Source: Serratia proteamaculans (lineage in GTDB: Bacteria; Pseudomonadota; Gammaproteobacteria; Enterobacterales; Enterobacteriaceae). Taken from it: a stretch of DNA of 64,000 bases. Location of the stretch: assembly GCF_013337185.1 (NCBI RefSeq), contig NZ_SWDE01000002.1, positions 186,001 to 250,000 on the forward strand, in the 5' to 3' direction. The stretch's first letter is position 1, and every line of letters begins with the position of its first letter. Below are positions 34,646 through 43,297 of this stretch, in pieces. The notes under the pieces were generated by a model, which saw only the letters and a list, made by a program, of their open reading frames with translations, was not told where the DNA came from and made no database searches. A program made the position numbers and the translations under genes.

Positions 34646-34832
34646 TTGCTCCTCCGGAATTCATAAATTTACACCACAATGATTAATTACGTATCAGGTA
34701 TTGTCCAGTTTTCTCTTGAACGCAATTTAACAAAAACAAAACATCACGGCTTTTAAGCTCGAAAAACAGGCTATTTTTCGTTGCCAGCAATTTTAAAATA
34801 TACATAAATAACAACAAAATATAAAAAACACC

Positions 34833-34848
34833 TGTGATTGCCATCGCA
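34833..34848. promoter_or_regulatory. CRP-binding site candidate
   Basis: TGTGA-ttgcca-TCGCA differs from TGTGA-N6-TCACA by one base. The paa genes of E. coli are known to need CRP, and the site lies between the divergent units, about 123 bp before paaA translation. Confidence 0.6.
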
Positions 34849-34909
34849 AAACCACATAAATGTCGTTTGATCTTTTTGTTATCAGTTTGTAGCCTTATGG
34901 TTAGTTAAC

Positions 34910-34951
34910 GTGATTCACATTTTTATATTTAATGTGAAAAATACGAATCAC
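34910..34951. promoter_or_regulatory. PaaX operator candidate
   Basis: GTGATTC (34910-34916) and GAATCAC (34945-34951) are perfect inverted arms. The right arm extends to TACGAATCAC, that is GTGATTCGTA on the other strand, which fits the published E. coli PaaX consensus core TGATTCG. It overlaps the paaA leader just before the ribosome site. Confidence 0.55.
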
Positions 34952-34963
34952 CAAGAGGCAAGC

Positions 34964-35902
34964 ATGACAACTGACGCGCAATATCAACAACACTTCGACG
35001 ACAAGATTGCGGCGGATACCTCCATTGAGGCCAAAGACTGGATGCCGGATGCCTACCGTCAAAACCTGATCCGTCAGATTGGCCAACACGCTCATTCCGA
35101 AGTGGTGGGCATGTTGCCGGAGGCCAACTGGCTGACGCGAGCGCCGACGCTGCGCCGCAAGGCGGTGTTACTGGCCAAGGTGCAAGACGAAGCCGGACAC
35201 GGCCTGTATCTGTACAGCGCCGCCGAAACCCTGGGCTGCTCTCGCCAGGACATCTACCAGAAAATGCTCGACGGCAAGATGAAATACTCTTCGATCTTCA
35301 ACTACCCGACGCTCAACTGGGCGGATATCGGGGTGATCGGCTGGCTGGTCGACGGCGCGGCTATCGTCAATCAGGTAGCCCTGTGCCGCGCTTCTTATGG
35401 CCCCTACGCACGGGCGATGGTGAAAATTTGCAAGGAAGAGAGCTTCCACCAGCGCCAGGGATATGAGGCGGTGATGGCGATGGCCAACGGCAGCGAACAG
35501 CAAAAAGCCATGCTGCAGGACGCGATTAATCGCTTCTGGTGGCCGGTGCTGATGATGTTCGGCCCAAGCGACACCGATTCCCCCCACAGCGCGCAAAGCA
35601 TGGCCTGGAAGATCAAACGCCACAGCAACGACGAGCTGCGGCAGAAGTTTGTCGACAATACCGTGCCGCAACTGGAAGCCCTGGGGATGAGCGCCCCGGA
35701 TGCCGATTTGGCCTGGGATGAAGCCAGCGGCCACTATCGCTTCGGCGAAATCGACTGGAGTGAACTGCACGAGGTGATTAAAGGCCGCGGGCAATGCAAC
35801 CACGAACGGCTGCAGGCCAAACGCCGCGCCTGGGACGAAGGTGCCTGGGTGCGTGAAGGCGCCCTGGCCCACGCGGCCAAAAACACCTCAACCGCCGCAT
35901 AA
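34964..35902 (+). CDS. paaA: 1,2-phenylacetyl-CoA epoxidase, catalytic subunit PaaA
   Basis: 312 aa, ferritin-like diiron oxygenase subunit. [19 protein letters not shown] gives one Glu-x-x-His metal motif, and [17 protein letters not shown] the second (EESFH). With PaaB, PaaC and the reductase PaaE it converts phenylacetyl-CoA to the ring-1,2-epoxide. ATG 34964 has AAGAGG five bases upstream; the longer open frame starts within the operator region. First gene of the long operon, with PaaX operator arms overlapping its leader. Confidence 0.97.
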   Translation: MTTDAQYQQHFDDKIAADTSIEAKDWMPDAYRQNLIRQIGQHAHSEVVGMLPEANWLTRAPTLRRKAVLLAKVQDEAGHGLYLYSAAETLGCSRQDIYQKMLDGKMKYSSIFNYPTLNWADIGVIGWLVDGAAIVNQVALCRASYGPYARAMVKICKEESFHQRQGYEAVMAMANGSEQQKAMLQDAINRFWWPVLMMFGPSDTDSPHSAQSMAWKIKRHSNDELRQKFVDNTVPQLEALGMSAPDADLAWDEASGHYRFGEIDWSELHEVIKGRGQCNHERLQAKRRAWDEGAWVREGALAHAAKNTSTAA

Positions 35903-35914
35903 AAGGAACCGATG

Positions 35915-36202
35915 ATGACACACGTTGAATGGCCGCTGTATGAAGTGTTTATCCGCAGCAAACAAGGGCTGGCGCACCGCCACGTCGGCAGTCTGCACGC
36001 TGCCGATGACCAGATGGCACTGGAAAATGCTCGCGACGCCTATACCCGCCGCAACGAAGGCTGCTCAATCTGGGTGGTGCAGTCCAGCCATCTGATCGCC
36101 TCACAGCCGGAAGATCGTGAAGCCTTCTTCGATCCGTCCGATGACAAGATCTACCGTCATCCGACGTTTTACACCATTCCCGACGGCATCAAGAACATGT
36201 AG
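35915..36202 (+). CDS. paaB: phenylacetyl-CoA epoxidase subunit PaaB
   Basis: 95 aa, the same length as in E. coli. WPLYEVFIRSKQGLAHRHVGSLHA and DAYTRRNEGCSIWVV are family hallmarks. PaaB bridges PaaA-PaaC heterodimers and has no active site of its own. ATG 35915 is preferred over 35912 because AAGGA is seven bases away and the length then equals the family. The gap to paaA is 12 bp and to paaC 8 bp. Confidence 0.95.
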   Translation: MTHVEWPLYEVFIRSKQGLAHRHVGSLHAADDQMALENARDAYTRRNEGCSIWVVQSSHLIASQPEDREAFFDPSDDKIYRHPTFYTIPDGIKNM

Positions 36203-36210
36203 AGGCGGCC

Positions 36211-36969
36211 ATGACCCTTAACGATCCTCTAATCACCTATGTCCTGCGTCAGGGCGATACGCCACTGATCCTCGCCCAGCGGCTGTGTGCCTGGTGCGGC
36301 CACGCGCCGGAGCTGGAAATTGACCTGGCGCTGGCGAACATCGGCCTGGACCTGCTCGGTCAGGCGCGCAACTTCCTCGGCTACGCCGCCGAACTGACCG
36401 GGCCGCATTGCAGCGAAGACCGCCTGGCCTTTGGCCGTGACGAACGCGAGTTTCACAACCTGCTGCTGGCGGAACAACCCAACGGCGGTTTCAACGATAC
36501 CCTGGTGCGCCAGTTCCTGATTGACGCCTACCACGTGCAACTGCATCAGGCATTGAGCAACAGCCGCGATGCACAGTTGGCCGCCATCGCCGCCAAGTCA
36601 CTGAAAGAAGCCCATTACCACCTGCGTTTCAGCCGTGGCTGGATGATTCGCCTGGGTGACGGCAGCCCGCTCAGCCGGCAAAAAATTCAGCAGTCACTGG
36701 ATAGTCTGTGGCGCTTTACCGCCGAGCTGTTCCACGCCGATGAACTGGAACTGCAACTGGCAGAGCAGGGCATCGCAGCCGATCCACGCCAATTTGAAGC
36801 CCCCTGGCTGGCGCTGGTGAGTGACACGCTGCAACAGGCCGGCCTGCAGTTACCGAGCGAACAGGCCTTCCGTCACGGTGGCAAACAAGGGCGGCACAGC
36901 GAGCACCTCGGCCCGTTATTGGCGGAGATGCAGTTTCTGCAACGCGCCTATCCCAACGCGAACTGGTAG
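36211..36969 (+). CDS. paaC: phenylacetyl-CoA epoxidase structural subunit PaaC
   Basis: 252 aa, ferritin-like but non-catalytic partner of PaaA. The start LNDPLITYVLRQGDTPLILAQRL and the helical DLALANIGLDLLGQARN and LKEAHYHLRFS are typical. It lacks the full diiron ligand set of PaaA. It is located between paaB and paaD with 8- and 9-bp gaps in the same frame direction. Confidence 0.96.
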   Translation: MTLNDPLITYVLRQGDTPLILAQRLCAWCGHAPELEIDLALANIGLDLLGQARNFLGYAAELTGPHCSEDRLAFGRDEREFHNLLLAEQPNGGFNDTLVRQFLIDAYHVQLHQALSNSRDAQLAAIAAKSLKEAHYHLRFSRGWMIRLGDGSPLSRQKIQQSLDSLWRFTAELFHADELELQLAEQGIAADPRQFEAPWLALVSDTLQQAGLQLPSEQAFRHGGKQGRHSEHLGPLLAEMQFLQRAYPNANW

Positions 36970-36978
36970 GAGGCCGTC

Positions 36979-37476
36979 ATGAACATTACCCGGCTGCAAG
37001 CCGCCGAAATCCCGCAAATCTGGCACTGCCTGCAACAGATCAGCGATCCGGAACTGCCGGTGCTGTCGATTACCGATCTGGGCATGGTGCGCGACGTAGC
37101 CGCCGACGGCAACGGCTGGCGTATTACCTTTACGCCGACCTATTCCGGCTGCCCCGCTACCGAGTTCCTGCTCGAAGCGATCGAACAGCAGTTAGCCGCG
37201 GCCGGTTTCAGCCCGGTAAAAGTGGATATCCGCCTCAGTCCGGCCTGGACTACCGACTGGATGAATGCGGCTGCGCGTGAGCGGCTGCGGGAATATGGCG
37301 TCGCACCGCCACAGGGCCACACCTGCGACAAACCCCAGGCGCACGGCCCGGTGCCCTGCCCGCGATGCGGCAGCACCCACAGCGAGAAAATCAGCGAATT
37401 CGGCTCCACCGCCTGTAAGGCGCTGTACCGCTGTTGCGATTGCCGTGAACCCTTCGACTACTTCAAATGCATTTAG
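36979..37476 (+). CDS. paaD: PaaD, MIP18/DUF59-type assembly factor of the epoxidase
   Basis: 165 aa. The N-terminal DUF59 domain shows ISDPELPVLSITDLGMVRDV and TPTYSGCPATEF; the C-terminal 50 residues have a zinc ribbon with CPRCGSTH and CCDCREPFDYFKC. PaaD is thought to help Fe-S or diiron maturation of the complex. The stop is 8 bp before the paaE start; the A of the paaE upstream ATG overlaps it. Confidence 0.94.
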   Translation: MNITRLQAAEIPQIWHCLQQISDPELPVLSITDLGMVRDVAADGNGWRITFTPTYSGCPATEFLLEAIEQQLAAAGFSPVKVDIRLSPAWTTDWMNAAARERLREYGVAPPQGHTCDKPQAHGPVPCPRCGSTHSEKISEFGSTACKALYRCCDCREPFDYFKCI

Positions 37477-37484
37477 GAAAAGCC

Positions 37485-38543
37485 ATGACGGTCTTCCATC
37501 GCCTGAACGTCGCCGCCATCGAGCGCGAAACGCCGGACGCCGTAGCCATCACTCTGCGGGTGCCCGAAGAACTGAAAAGTCACTATTGCTACACGCCCGG
37601 CCAGCACCTGACGTTGAAGGCACTGGTCGACGGCGAAGAACTGCGCCGCTGCTACTCCATTTGCAGCTCGCCGCAGGAAGGTTTACTGCAGATCGGCGTT
37701 AAAGCCATTCATCAGGGCCGCTTCTCCTCGTTCGTTAACCGCATGTTGAAGGTCGGCGATGCGCTGGAGGTGATGGTGCCGCAAGGACGATTCGGCTACC
37801 AGCCACAGGCGGAGAACAGCGGTAACTATCTGGCGATTGCGGCCGGTTCCGGCATTACGCCGATGCTGTCGATCATCAAGGCCACGCTGCAACTCGAGCC
37901 AAACAGCAGTTTCACGCTGATTTACGGCAACCGCAGCAGCCGCTCGGTGATGTTCAAAGAAGCGCTGTCCGATCTGAAGAACCGCTATCCCCAACGCTTT
38001 CAGCCACTGTACCTGTTCAGCCAGGAAAATCTTGATAGCCCACTGCTCAGCGGCCGCATCGACCGTGAACATCTGCTGGCAATCGGCGGCGCATTACTCA
38101 ATTACCGCGACTATGACCACGCCTTTATCTGCGGGCCTGAAAGCATGATGGACGATGCCCAGAGCGTACTTGAACAGGCGGGCGTGCCTGCCGGGCACAT
38201 TCACAGCGAACGTTTTAACACCAGCGGTATGGTTGCCCGGCCGGTCAATGACGCCAACCGCAACGCCACCCGGGTCGAGATTTTGCTCGATGGCCGTCGG
38301 TTGAATATCGAGGTGGGCGCTCAGGATGACAGCATTCTGGATGCGGCACTGCGCCAGGGTGCCGACCTGCCCTACGCCTGCAAAGGCGGTGTGTGCGCTA
38401 CCTGTAAGTGCCAGCTAAAGGCCGGTCAGGTGGATATGGCGGTCAACTACAGCCTGGAGCCGGATCAACTGGCGGCGGGTTACGTATTGAGTTGCCAGTC
38501 GTGGCCACGCGGCGACGGTGTGGTACTGGACTTTGACGTATAG
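37485..38543 (+). CDS. paaE: phenylacetyl-CoA epoxidase reductase PaaE
   Basis: 352 aa. An FAD domain (YTPGQHLTLK, RCYSICSSP), NADPH part (AAGSGITPMLSI) and C-terminal plant-type 2Fe-2S ferredoxin domain with the CKGGVCATCKC cluster ligands. It passes electrons from NADPH to the PaaA diiron centre. ATG 37485 is chosen, since the earlier frame overlaps paaD and lacks a ribosome site. Nine bp before paaF. Confidence 0.96.
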   Translation: MTVFHRLNVAAIERETPDAVAITLRVPEELKSHYCYTPGQHLTLKALVDGEELRRCYSICSSPQEGLLQIGVKAIHQGRFSSFVNRMLKVGDALEVMVPQGRFGYQPQAENSGNYLAIAAGSGITPMLSIIKATLQLEPNSSFTLIYGNRSSRSVMFKEALSDLKNRYPQRFQPLYLFSQENLDSPLLSGRIDREHLLAIGGALLNYRDYDHAFICGPESMMDDAQSVLEQAGVPAGHIHSERFNTSGMVARPVNDANRNATRVEILLDGRRLNIEVGAQDDSILDAALRQGADLPYACKGGVCATCKCQLKAGQVDMAVNYSLEPDQLAAGYVLSCQSWPRGDGVVLDFDV

Positions 38544-38552
38544 GAGCCGCCG

Positions 38553-39326
38553 ATGGAAACCCCTTTTGTCCTGCGACAGCAACACCAGCGAGTGGTGACA
38601 CTGACACTGCATCGCCCTGAGGCACGCAACGCCCTGAACACTCAGTGCCTGGAGCAGTTGGTTTATTTACTGGAACAGGCCGATACCGATGCCGGCGTTG
38701 GCGCCGTGGTGATTACCGGCGCGCCCCGCTTCTTTGCCGCCGGTGCCGACCTGCACGAGCTGCAAAAACAAGACTTGCCCGCCGCGTTGACGGATCGCCG
38801 TCCACTGTTGTGGCAGCGGCTGGCCCAGTTCAGCAAACCGCTGCTGGCCGCGGTCAACGGCTATGCGCTGGGCGCCGGTTGTGAACTGGCATTGGCCTGC
38901 GACATGGTTATCTGCGGCGAAAGCGCCCGTTTTGGCCTGCCGGAAATCACCCTCGGCCTGATGCCGGGGGCCGGTGGCACCCAGCGTTTGATCCGCTGCG
39001 TCGGCAAGTCTCGCGCCAACCAGATGGTACTGACCGGTGAGGCCATCAACGCCAATTGCGCACTGCAAAGTGGCCTGGTCAGCGAAGTTTGTGTCGATGC
39101 GCTGACGCTGGAACGCACGCAACAGGTTGCCGAACGCATCAGCCTGCAGGCGCCGCTGGCATTACGCGCCGCCAAACAGGCATTGAAACAGGCTGAAGAA
39201 ACCGGCCTGAGCCAGGGGCTGGCCATCGAGCGCCAGCAGTTTGTCACCCTGGCCGCCACCGACGATCGCCGTGAAGGCATCGCCGCCTTCTTCGAAAAAC
39301 GTACGCCAAACTATCAGGGGCGCTGA
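38553..39326 (+). CDS. paaF: 2,3-dehydroadipyl-CoA hydratase PaaF
   Basis: 257-aa crotonase. The oxyanion-forming GAGCELALACDMVI (Gly-rich) and the catalytic glutamates in ARFGLPEITLGLMPGAGGTQR are both there. It hydrates 2,3-dehydroadipyl-CoA to 3-hydroxyadipyl-CoA, the substrate of PaaH. Ribosome site GGAG before ATG 38553. Just 3 bp separate it from paaG. Confidence 0.95.
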   Translation: METPFVLRQQHQRVVTLTLHRPEARNALNTQCLEQLVYLLEQADTDAGVGAVVITGAPRFFAAGADLHELQKQDLPAALTDRRPLLWQRLAQFSKPLLAAVNGYALGAGCELALACDMVICGESARFGLPEITLGLMPGAGGTQRLIRCVGKSRANQMVLTGEAINANCALQSGLVSEVCVDALTLERTQQVAERISLQAPLALRAAKQALKQAEETGLSQGLAIERQQFVTLAATDDRREGIAAFFEKRTPNYQGR

Positions 39327-39329
39327 TTT

Positions 39330-40121
39330 ATGGATAACGCATTGATTCTCACCCATCTGGAAGCCGGGGTGTTGACCCTGACCCTTAACCGGCCCGATCG
39401 GCTCAACAGTTTTAACGACGAGATGCACCGCCAGCTTGCCGAAGCGCTGACCCTCGCCGAGCGTGACGAAACCGTACGCTGCCTGCTGATCACCGGTGCC
39501 GGGCGTGGTTTTTGCGCCGGGCAGGATCTCAACGATCGCAACGTCAGCGTTGAGCAGCAGGCGCCGGATCTCGGCCTGTCGGTAGAACGTTTCTACAACC
39601 CGCTGATCCGCCGCCTGACCGCCTTGCCAAAACCGGTGGTGTGCGCCGTCAACGGCGTGGCCGCGGGTGCCGGGGCCGCATTGGCGCTGGCTTGCGACAT
39701 CGTCATTGCCGCCGATAACGCCAACTTTATCCAGTCGTTCTGCCGTCTGGGACTGGTGCCGGACTCTGGCGGCAGTTGGTTCCTGCCGCGCCTGGCAGGC
39801 CACGCCCGCGCCATGGGGATGGCGATGCTGGGTGACAAAGTCAGCGCCCAGCAGGCGCTGGCCTGGGGCATGATCTGGCAGGTGGTGGCTGCGGATGAAC
39901 TGGCCACCACCAGCCAAACGCTGGCACAACATCTGGCCACCCAGCCGACCTATGGGCTGGGACTGATTAAAAAAGCCCTCTACAGTTCGGCCAATAACAC
40001 CCTCGACCAACAGCTGGATTTGGAACGCGATCTGCAGCGTCTGGGCGGTCGCAGCGACGACTACCGCGAGGGCGTCAGCGCCTTCTTCGCCAAACGCGCA
40101 CCAAATTTCAGCGGGAAATAA
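39330..40121 (+). CDS. paaG: ring-1,2-epoxyphenylacetyl-CoA isomerase PaaG
   Basis: 263 aa, crotonase superfamily. NRPDRLNSFNDEMHRQL, GRGFCAGQDL and RLGLVPDSGGSWFLPRLAG are the PaaG pattern; the aspartate in PDSGGSW is the usual catalytic residue in place of one glutamate. It turns the epoxide into oxepin-CoA and also shifts the double bond later in the pathway. 2 bp before paaH. Confidence 0.95.
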   Translation: MDNALILTHLEAGVLTLTLNRPDRLNSFNDEMHRQLAEALTLAERDETVRCLLITGAGRGFCAGQDLNDRNVSVEQQAPDLGLSVERFYNPLIRRLTALPKPVVCAVNGVAAGAGAALALACDIVIAADNANFIQSFCRLGLVPDSGGSWFLPRLAGHARAMGMAMLGDKVSAQQALAWGMIWQVVAADELATTSQTLAQHLATQPTYGLGLIKKALYSSANNTLDQQLDLERDLQRLGGRSDDYREGVSAFFAKRAPNFSGK

Positions 40122-40123
40122 CC

Positions 40124-41644
40124 ATGAACCAGCCGAACTTAACCCTCAGGGTGGCGGTGATTGGTGCCGGGACCATGGGCATCGGTATCGCTCAGGTGGC
40201 CGCCGCCGCCGGGCATCAGGTACAGCTGTTTGATATTGCCGCCGATGCTGCCCGGCAGGCACTCGACGCACTCGCCCAGCGGCTGCATCAGCGTGTTGCG
40301 GCCGGCAAGGCCGATACCACCACCACCGAAACCCTGCTGGCGCGCATTCAACCGGCAGAGTCGCTTAATTCGCTGGCCGACAGCGGTCTGGTGATAGAAG
40401 CGGTGGCGGAAAAGCTGGCAATCAAACAAAGCCTGTTCCGTGAGCTGGAAGCCCTGTGCTCCCCCGCCACGCTGTTTGCCAGCAACACCTCCTCACTGTC
40501 GATTACCGCCATCGCCGGTGCGCTACACCATCCACAGCGGCTGGCCGGGCTGCACTTCTTCAACCCGGCACCGCTGATGAAACTGGTGGAGATCGTCAGC
40601 GGGCTGGACACCAGTGCCGAAACCGTCGCCACACTGCAAAGGCTAACCCGGCAATGGGGCAAACAAAGCGTGCTGTGCCGCTCCACTCCGGGGTTTATCG
40701 TCAATCGGGTAGCGCGGCCGTTTTACGCCGAAACCCTGCGCGCACTGGAGGAACAGGTCGCCGACGCCGCCACGCTGGATGCGGTGATGCGCGACGCGGG
40801 TGGCTTCGCCATGGGGCCGCTGCAACTGACCGACATGATTGGTCAGGATATCAATTACGCCGTGACCGAATCGGTGTTTCAGGCATTCTTCCAGGATCCC
40901 CGTTTTACCCCGTCGCTGGTACAGCAGGAACTGGTGGCGGCCGGGCGCTTGGGCCGTAAAAGTGGGCGTGGTTTTTATCGCTATGGCGATCATCAACTGC
41001 CGGTGGCTGCGGTTCAGCCGGAGTCCACGGCGGAATTGCCGCGCAGCATCACACTGCATGGCGATGCCGTCGGCATCGCGCTACTGAACGAATTACTGAG
41101 CGGAAATGCGCAGTCGATCAAACAATCTGGCCAGACCAGCGCCTACGCCCGGATCGATGAAGTTACACTTATGTTAACCAATGGTAAAACAGCCAGCCAG
41201 GTGGCCGAGGAAACCGCAACCCCTGTGGTGCTGTTTGATCTGTCTGCCGACTACTCGCAGGCCAGCACCGTCGCTATCAGCTGCGCAGCGCAAAACGAGG
41301 CCCGGCACAACGCCACCATCGTGCGTTTGCTGCAATCTCTCGGCAAGAAGGTGATCGTTTTGCCGGACTATCCCGGCCTGTTGGTGATGCGCACCCTCGC
41401 CATGTTGGCCAATGAGGCGCTGGACGTGGTCAACAAGGGCGTCGCCAGTGCCGGGGATACCGACCACGCCATGCGCTGCGGCGTCAACTACCCACGCGGC
41501 CCGCTGGAATGGGGGGCGGCCCTGGGTTGGCGGCAAATCCTGACCACGCTGGAAAACCTGCAAAGCCACTACGGTGAGCCACGTTACCGCCCGATGCCGC
41601 TGCTGCGTCATTACGCATCCCTCTCTTCAGGAGCCCGACCATGA
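40124..41644 (+). CDS. paaH: 3-hydroxyadipyl-CoA dehydrogenase PaaH
   Basis: 506 aa. The NAD-binding motif VIGAGTMGIGIAQVAAAAGH is at the start; HFFNPAPLMKLVEIV with the catalytic histidine and GKQSVLCRSTPGFIVNRV follow. A second 3-hydroxyacyl-CoA dehydrogenase helical domain makes up the C-terminal third (GLLVMRTLAMLANEA...GVNYPRGPLEW). It oxidises 3-hydroxyadipyl-CoA to 3-oxoadipyl-CoA. The stop overlaps the paaI start (ATGA-like overlap at 41641-41644), indicating coupled translation. Confidence 0.95.
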   Translation: MNQPNLTLRVAVIGAGTMGIGIAQVAAAAGHQVQLFDIAADAARQALDALAQRLHQRVAAGKADTTTTETLLARIQPAESLNSLADSGLVIEAVAEKLAIKQSLFRELEALCSPATLFASNTSSLSITAIAGALHHPQRLAGLHFFNPAPLMKLVEIVSGLDTSAETVATLQRLTRQWGKQSVLCRSTPGFIVNRVARPFYAETLRALEEQVADAATLDAVMRDAGGFAMGPLQLTDMIGQDINYAVTESVFQAFFQDPRFTPSLVQQELVAAGRLGRKSGRGFYRYGDHQLPVAAVQPESTAELPRSITLHGDAVGIALLNELLSGNAQSIKQSGQTSAYARIDEVTLMLTNGKTASQVAEETATPVVLFDLSADYSQASTVAISCAAQNEARHNATIVRLLQSLGKKVIVLPDYPGLLVMRTLAMLANEALDVVNKGVASAGDTDHAMRCGVNYPRGPLEWGAALGWRQILTTLENLQSHYGEPRYRPMPLLRHYASLSSGARP

Positions 41645-42081
41645 ACGCCAATACGCCACAGGCACTGGCGCAACGCTGCGCCGAACAAATGTTTCAACAG
41701 GATACCTGTGCTCAGGCGATGGGGATGCGGGTAGATGCGGTTGATGCCGGATTCGCTCAGGTCAGCATGACCGTCGGCCCGCAGATGCTCAACGGCCACC
41801 AGACCTGCCACGGCGGCCAACTGTTCAGCCTGGCGGACACCGCCTTCGCCTATGCCTGCAACAGCCAGGGGCTGGCGGCGGTGGCCTCTGGCTGCAATAT
41901 CGAGTTTATTCGCCCGGCGCTGGCCGGCGATCGCCTGACCGCCAGCGCCGAGGTACGCCATCAGGGCAAAACCACCGGGCTGTATGACGTCGAGATAGTC
42001 AACCAACTGGGCAAGACCGTCGCCTGGTTCCGCGGGCGGGCACATCGCCTCGGCCATGCCATTTTAGGAGAACATCCATGA
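41641..42081 (+). CDS. paaI: hydroxyphenylacetyl-CoA thioesterase PaaI
   Basis: 146-aa hotdog-fold thioesterase. [21 protein letters not shown] has the active Asp region, with [18 protein letters not shown] typical of PaaI. It relieves CoA depletion by hydrolysing dead-end phenylacetate-CoA thioesters. It overlaps paaH by 4 bp and paaJ by 4 bp, thus translation is coupled on both sides. Confidence 0.94.
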   Translation: MNANTPQALAQRCAEQMFQQDTCAQAMGMRVDAVDAGFAQVSMTVGPQMLNGHQTCHGGQLFSLADTAFAYACNSQGLAAVASGCNIEFIRPALAGDRLTASAEVRHQGKTTGLYDVEIVNQLGKTVAWFRGRAHRLGHAILGEHP

Positions 42082-43283
42082 GTCAGGCGTTTATCTGCGA
42101 TGGCGTTCGCACGCCGATTGGCCGCTACGGCGGCGCTTTGGCCAACGTGCGTGCCGATGATTTGGCCGCGCTGCCGCTGCGTGCCCTGTTGGCTCGCCAC
42201 CCCCAGGTGGACTGGTCATTGGTCGATGACGTGATCCTCGGCTGCGCCAATCAGGCCGGGGAAGACAACCGCAATCTGGCCCGTATGGCGGCCTTGCTGG
42301 CAGGCCTGCCGGTGAACGTTTCCGGCACCACCGTCAACCGCCTGTGCGGTTCGGGGCTGGACGCGCTGGCGATGGCGGCACGCAGCATCAAGGCCGGTGA
42401 AGCCGGGCTGGTGCTGGCCGGCGGCGCAGAATCCATGACCCGCGCCCCGCTGGTGATGGGCAAAGCCGACAGCGCTTTCAGCCGTCAGGCACAACTGTAT
42501 GACACCACTCTGGGCTGGCGCTTTATCAATCCGCTGATGGAGGCGCAGTACGGCACCGACTCGATGCCGGAAACTGCCGAAAACGTGGCGGAAAAATTCA
42601 ACATCAGCCGCGCCGATCAGGACGCCTTCGCGCTGCGCAGCCAGCAACGTGCAGCACAGGCGCAAGAACTTGGCTTACTGGCGCAGGAAATAGTGCCGGT
42701 CAGCCTCAGCGGTAAAAAAGGCGCGGTGACGTTGTTCAGCCAGGACGAACACCCGCGCGCAGACACCCGGCTGGAACAATTGCAGGCGCTGAAAACGCCG
42801 TTCCGCCAACCCGGAACCGTGACCGCCGGTAACGCCTCTGGCCTAAACGACGGTGCAGCGGCGCTGATTGTCGCCTCCGAGGCGATGGCCGTCAGCCAGG
42901 GGTTGACACCACGAGCGCGCATCGTCGCCACCGCCACCTGCGGTGTCGAACCCGGCTTGATGGGTATCGGCCCACTGCCGGCCACCCGCAAGGTACTGGA
43001 ATTGGCCGGGCTAAGCCTGGCGCAAATGGACGTGATCGAACTGAATGAGGCCTTTGCCGCCCAGGCGTTGGCGGTACTGCGCCAGCTTGGCCTGCCGGAC
43101 GACGCTCCCCAGGTTAATCCCAACGGCGGCGCTATTGCCCTTGGCCACCCGCTGGGAATGAGCGGTGCACGTCTGGCGCTGGCCGCCTTGTTTGAACTGG
43201 AACGGCGTTCCGGCCGCTACGCGCTTTGCACCATGTGCATCGGCGTCGGCCAAGGCATCGCCATGATCATTGAGCGAGTTTGA
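42078..43283 (+). CDS. paaJ: beta-ketoadipyl-CoA/3-oxo-5,6-dehydrosuberyl-CoA thiolase PaaJ
   Basis: 401 aa with the acyl-accepting cysteine C90 in [21 protein letters not shown] and C387 in MCIGVGQG. It acts twice in the pathway: on 3-oxo-5,6-dehydrosuberyl-CoA and on 3-oxoadipyl-CoA. The protein is closely related to PcaF at 1037-2239 along its whole length, with the same position of the active residues. Confidence 0.95.
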   Translation: MSQAFICDGVRTPIGRYGGALANVRADDLAALPLRALLARHPQVDWSLVDDVILGCANQAGEDNRNLARMAALLAGLPVNVSGTTVNRLCGSGLDALAMAARSIKAGEAGLVLAGGAESMTRAPLVMGKADSAFSRQAQLYDTTLGWRFINPLMEAQYGTDSMPETAENVAEKFNISRADQDAFALRSQQRAAQAQELGLLAQEIVPVSLSGKKGAVTLFSQDEHPRADTRLEQLQALKTPFRQPGTVTAGNASGLNDGAAALIVASEAMAVSQGLTPRARIVATATCGVEPGLMGIGPLPATRKVLELAGLSLAQMDVIELNEAFAAQALAVLRQLGLPDDAPQVNPNGGAIALGHPLGMSGARLALAALFELERRSGRYALCTMCIGVGQGIAMIIERV

Positions 43284-43297
43284 CCCCGAGGCTAATA

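Larger units (their letters stand above)
34646..34963. promoter_or_regulatory. divergent paaZ/paaA control region
   Basis: 318 bp, AT-rich. It holds a CRP-site candidate at 34833-34848 and inverted GTGATTC arms near paaA, listed separately. Both promoters must lie here; I can see plausible but not decisive -35/-10 elements. Confidence 0.6.
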
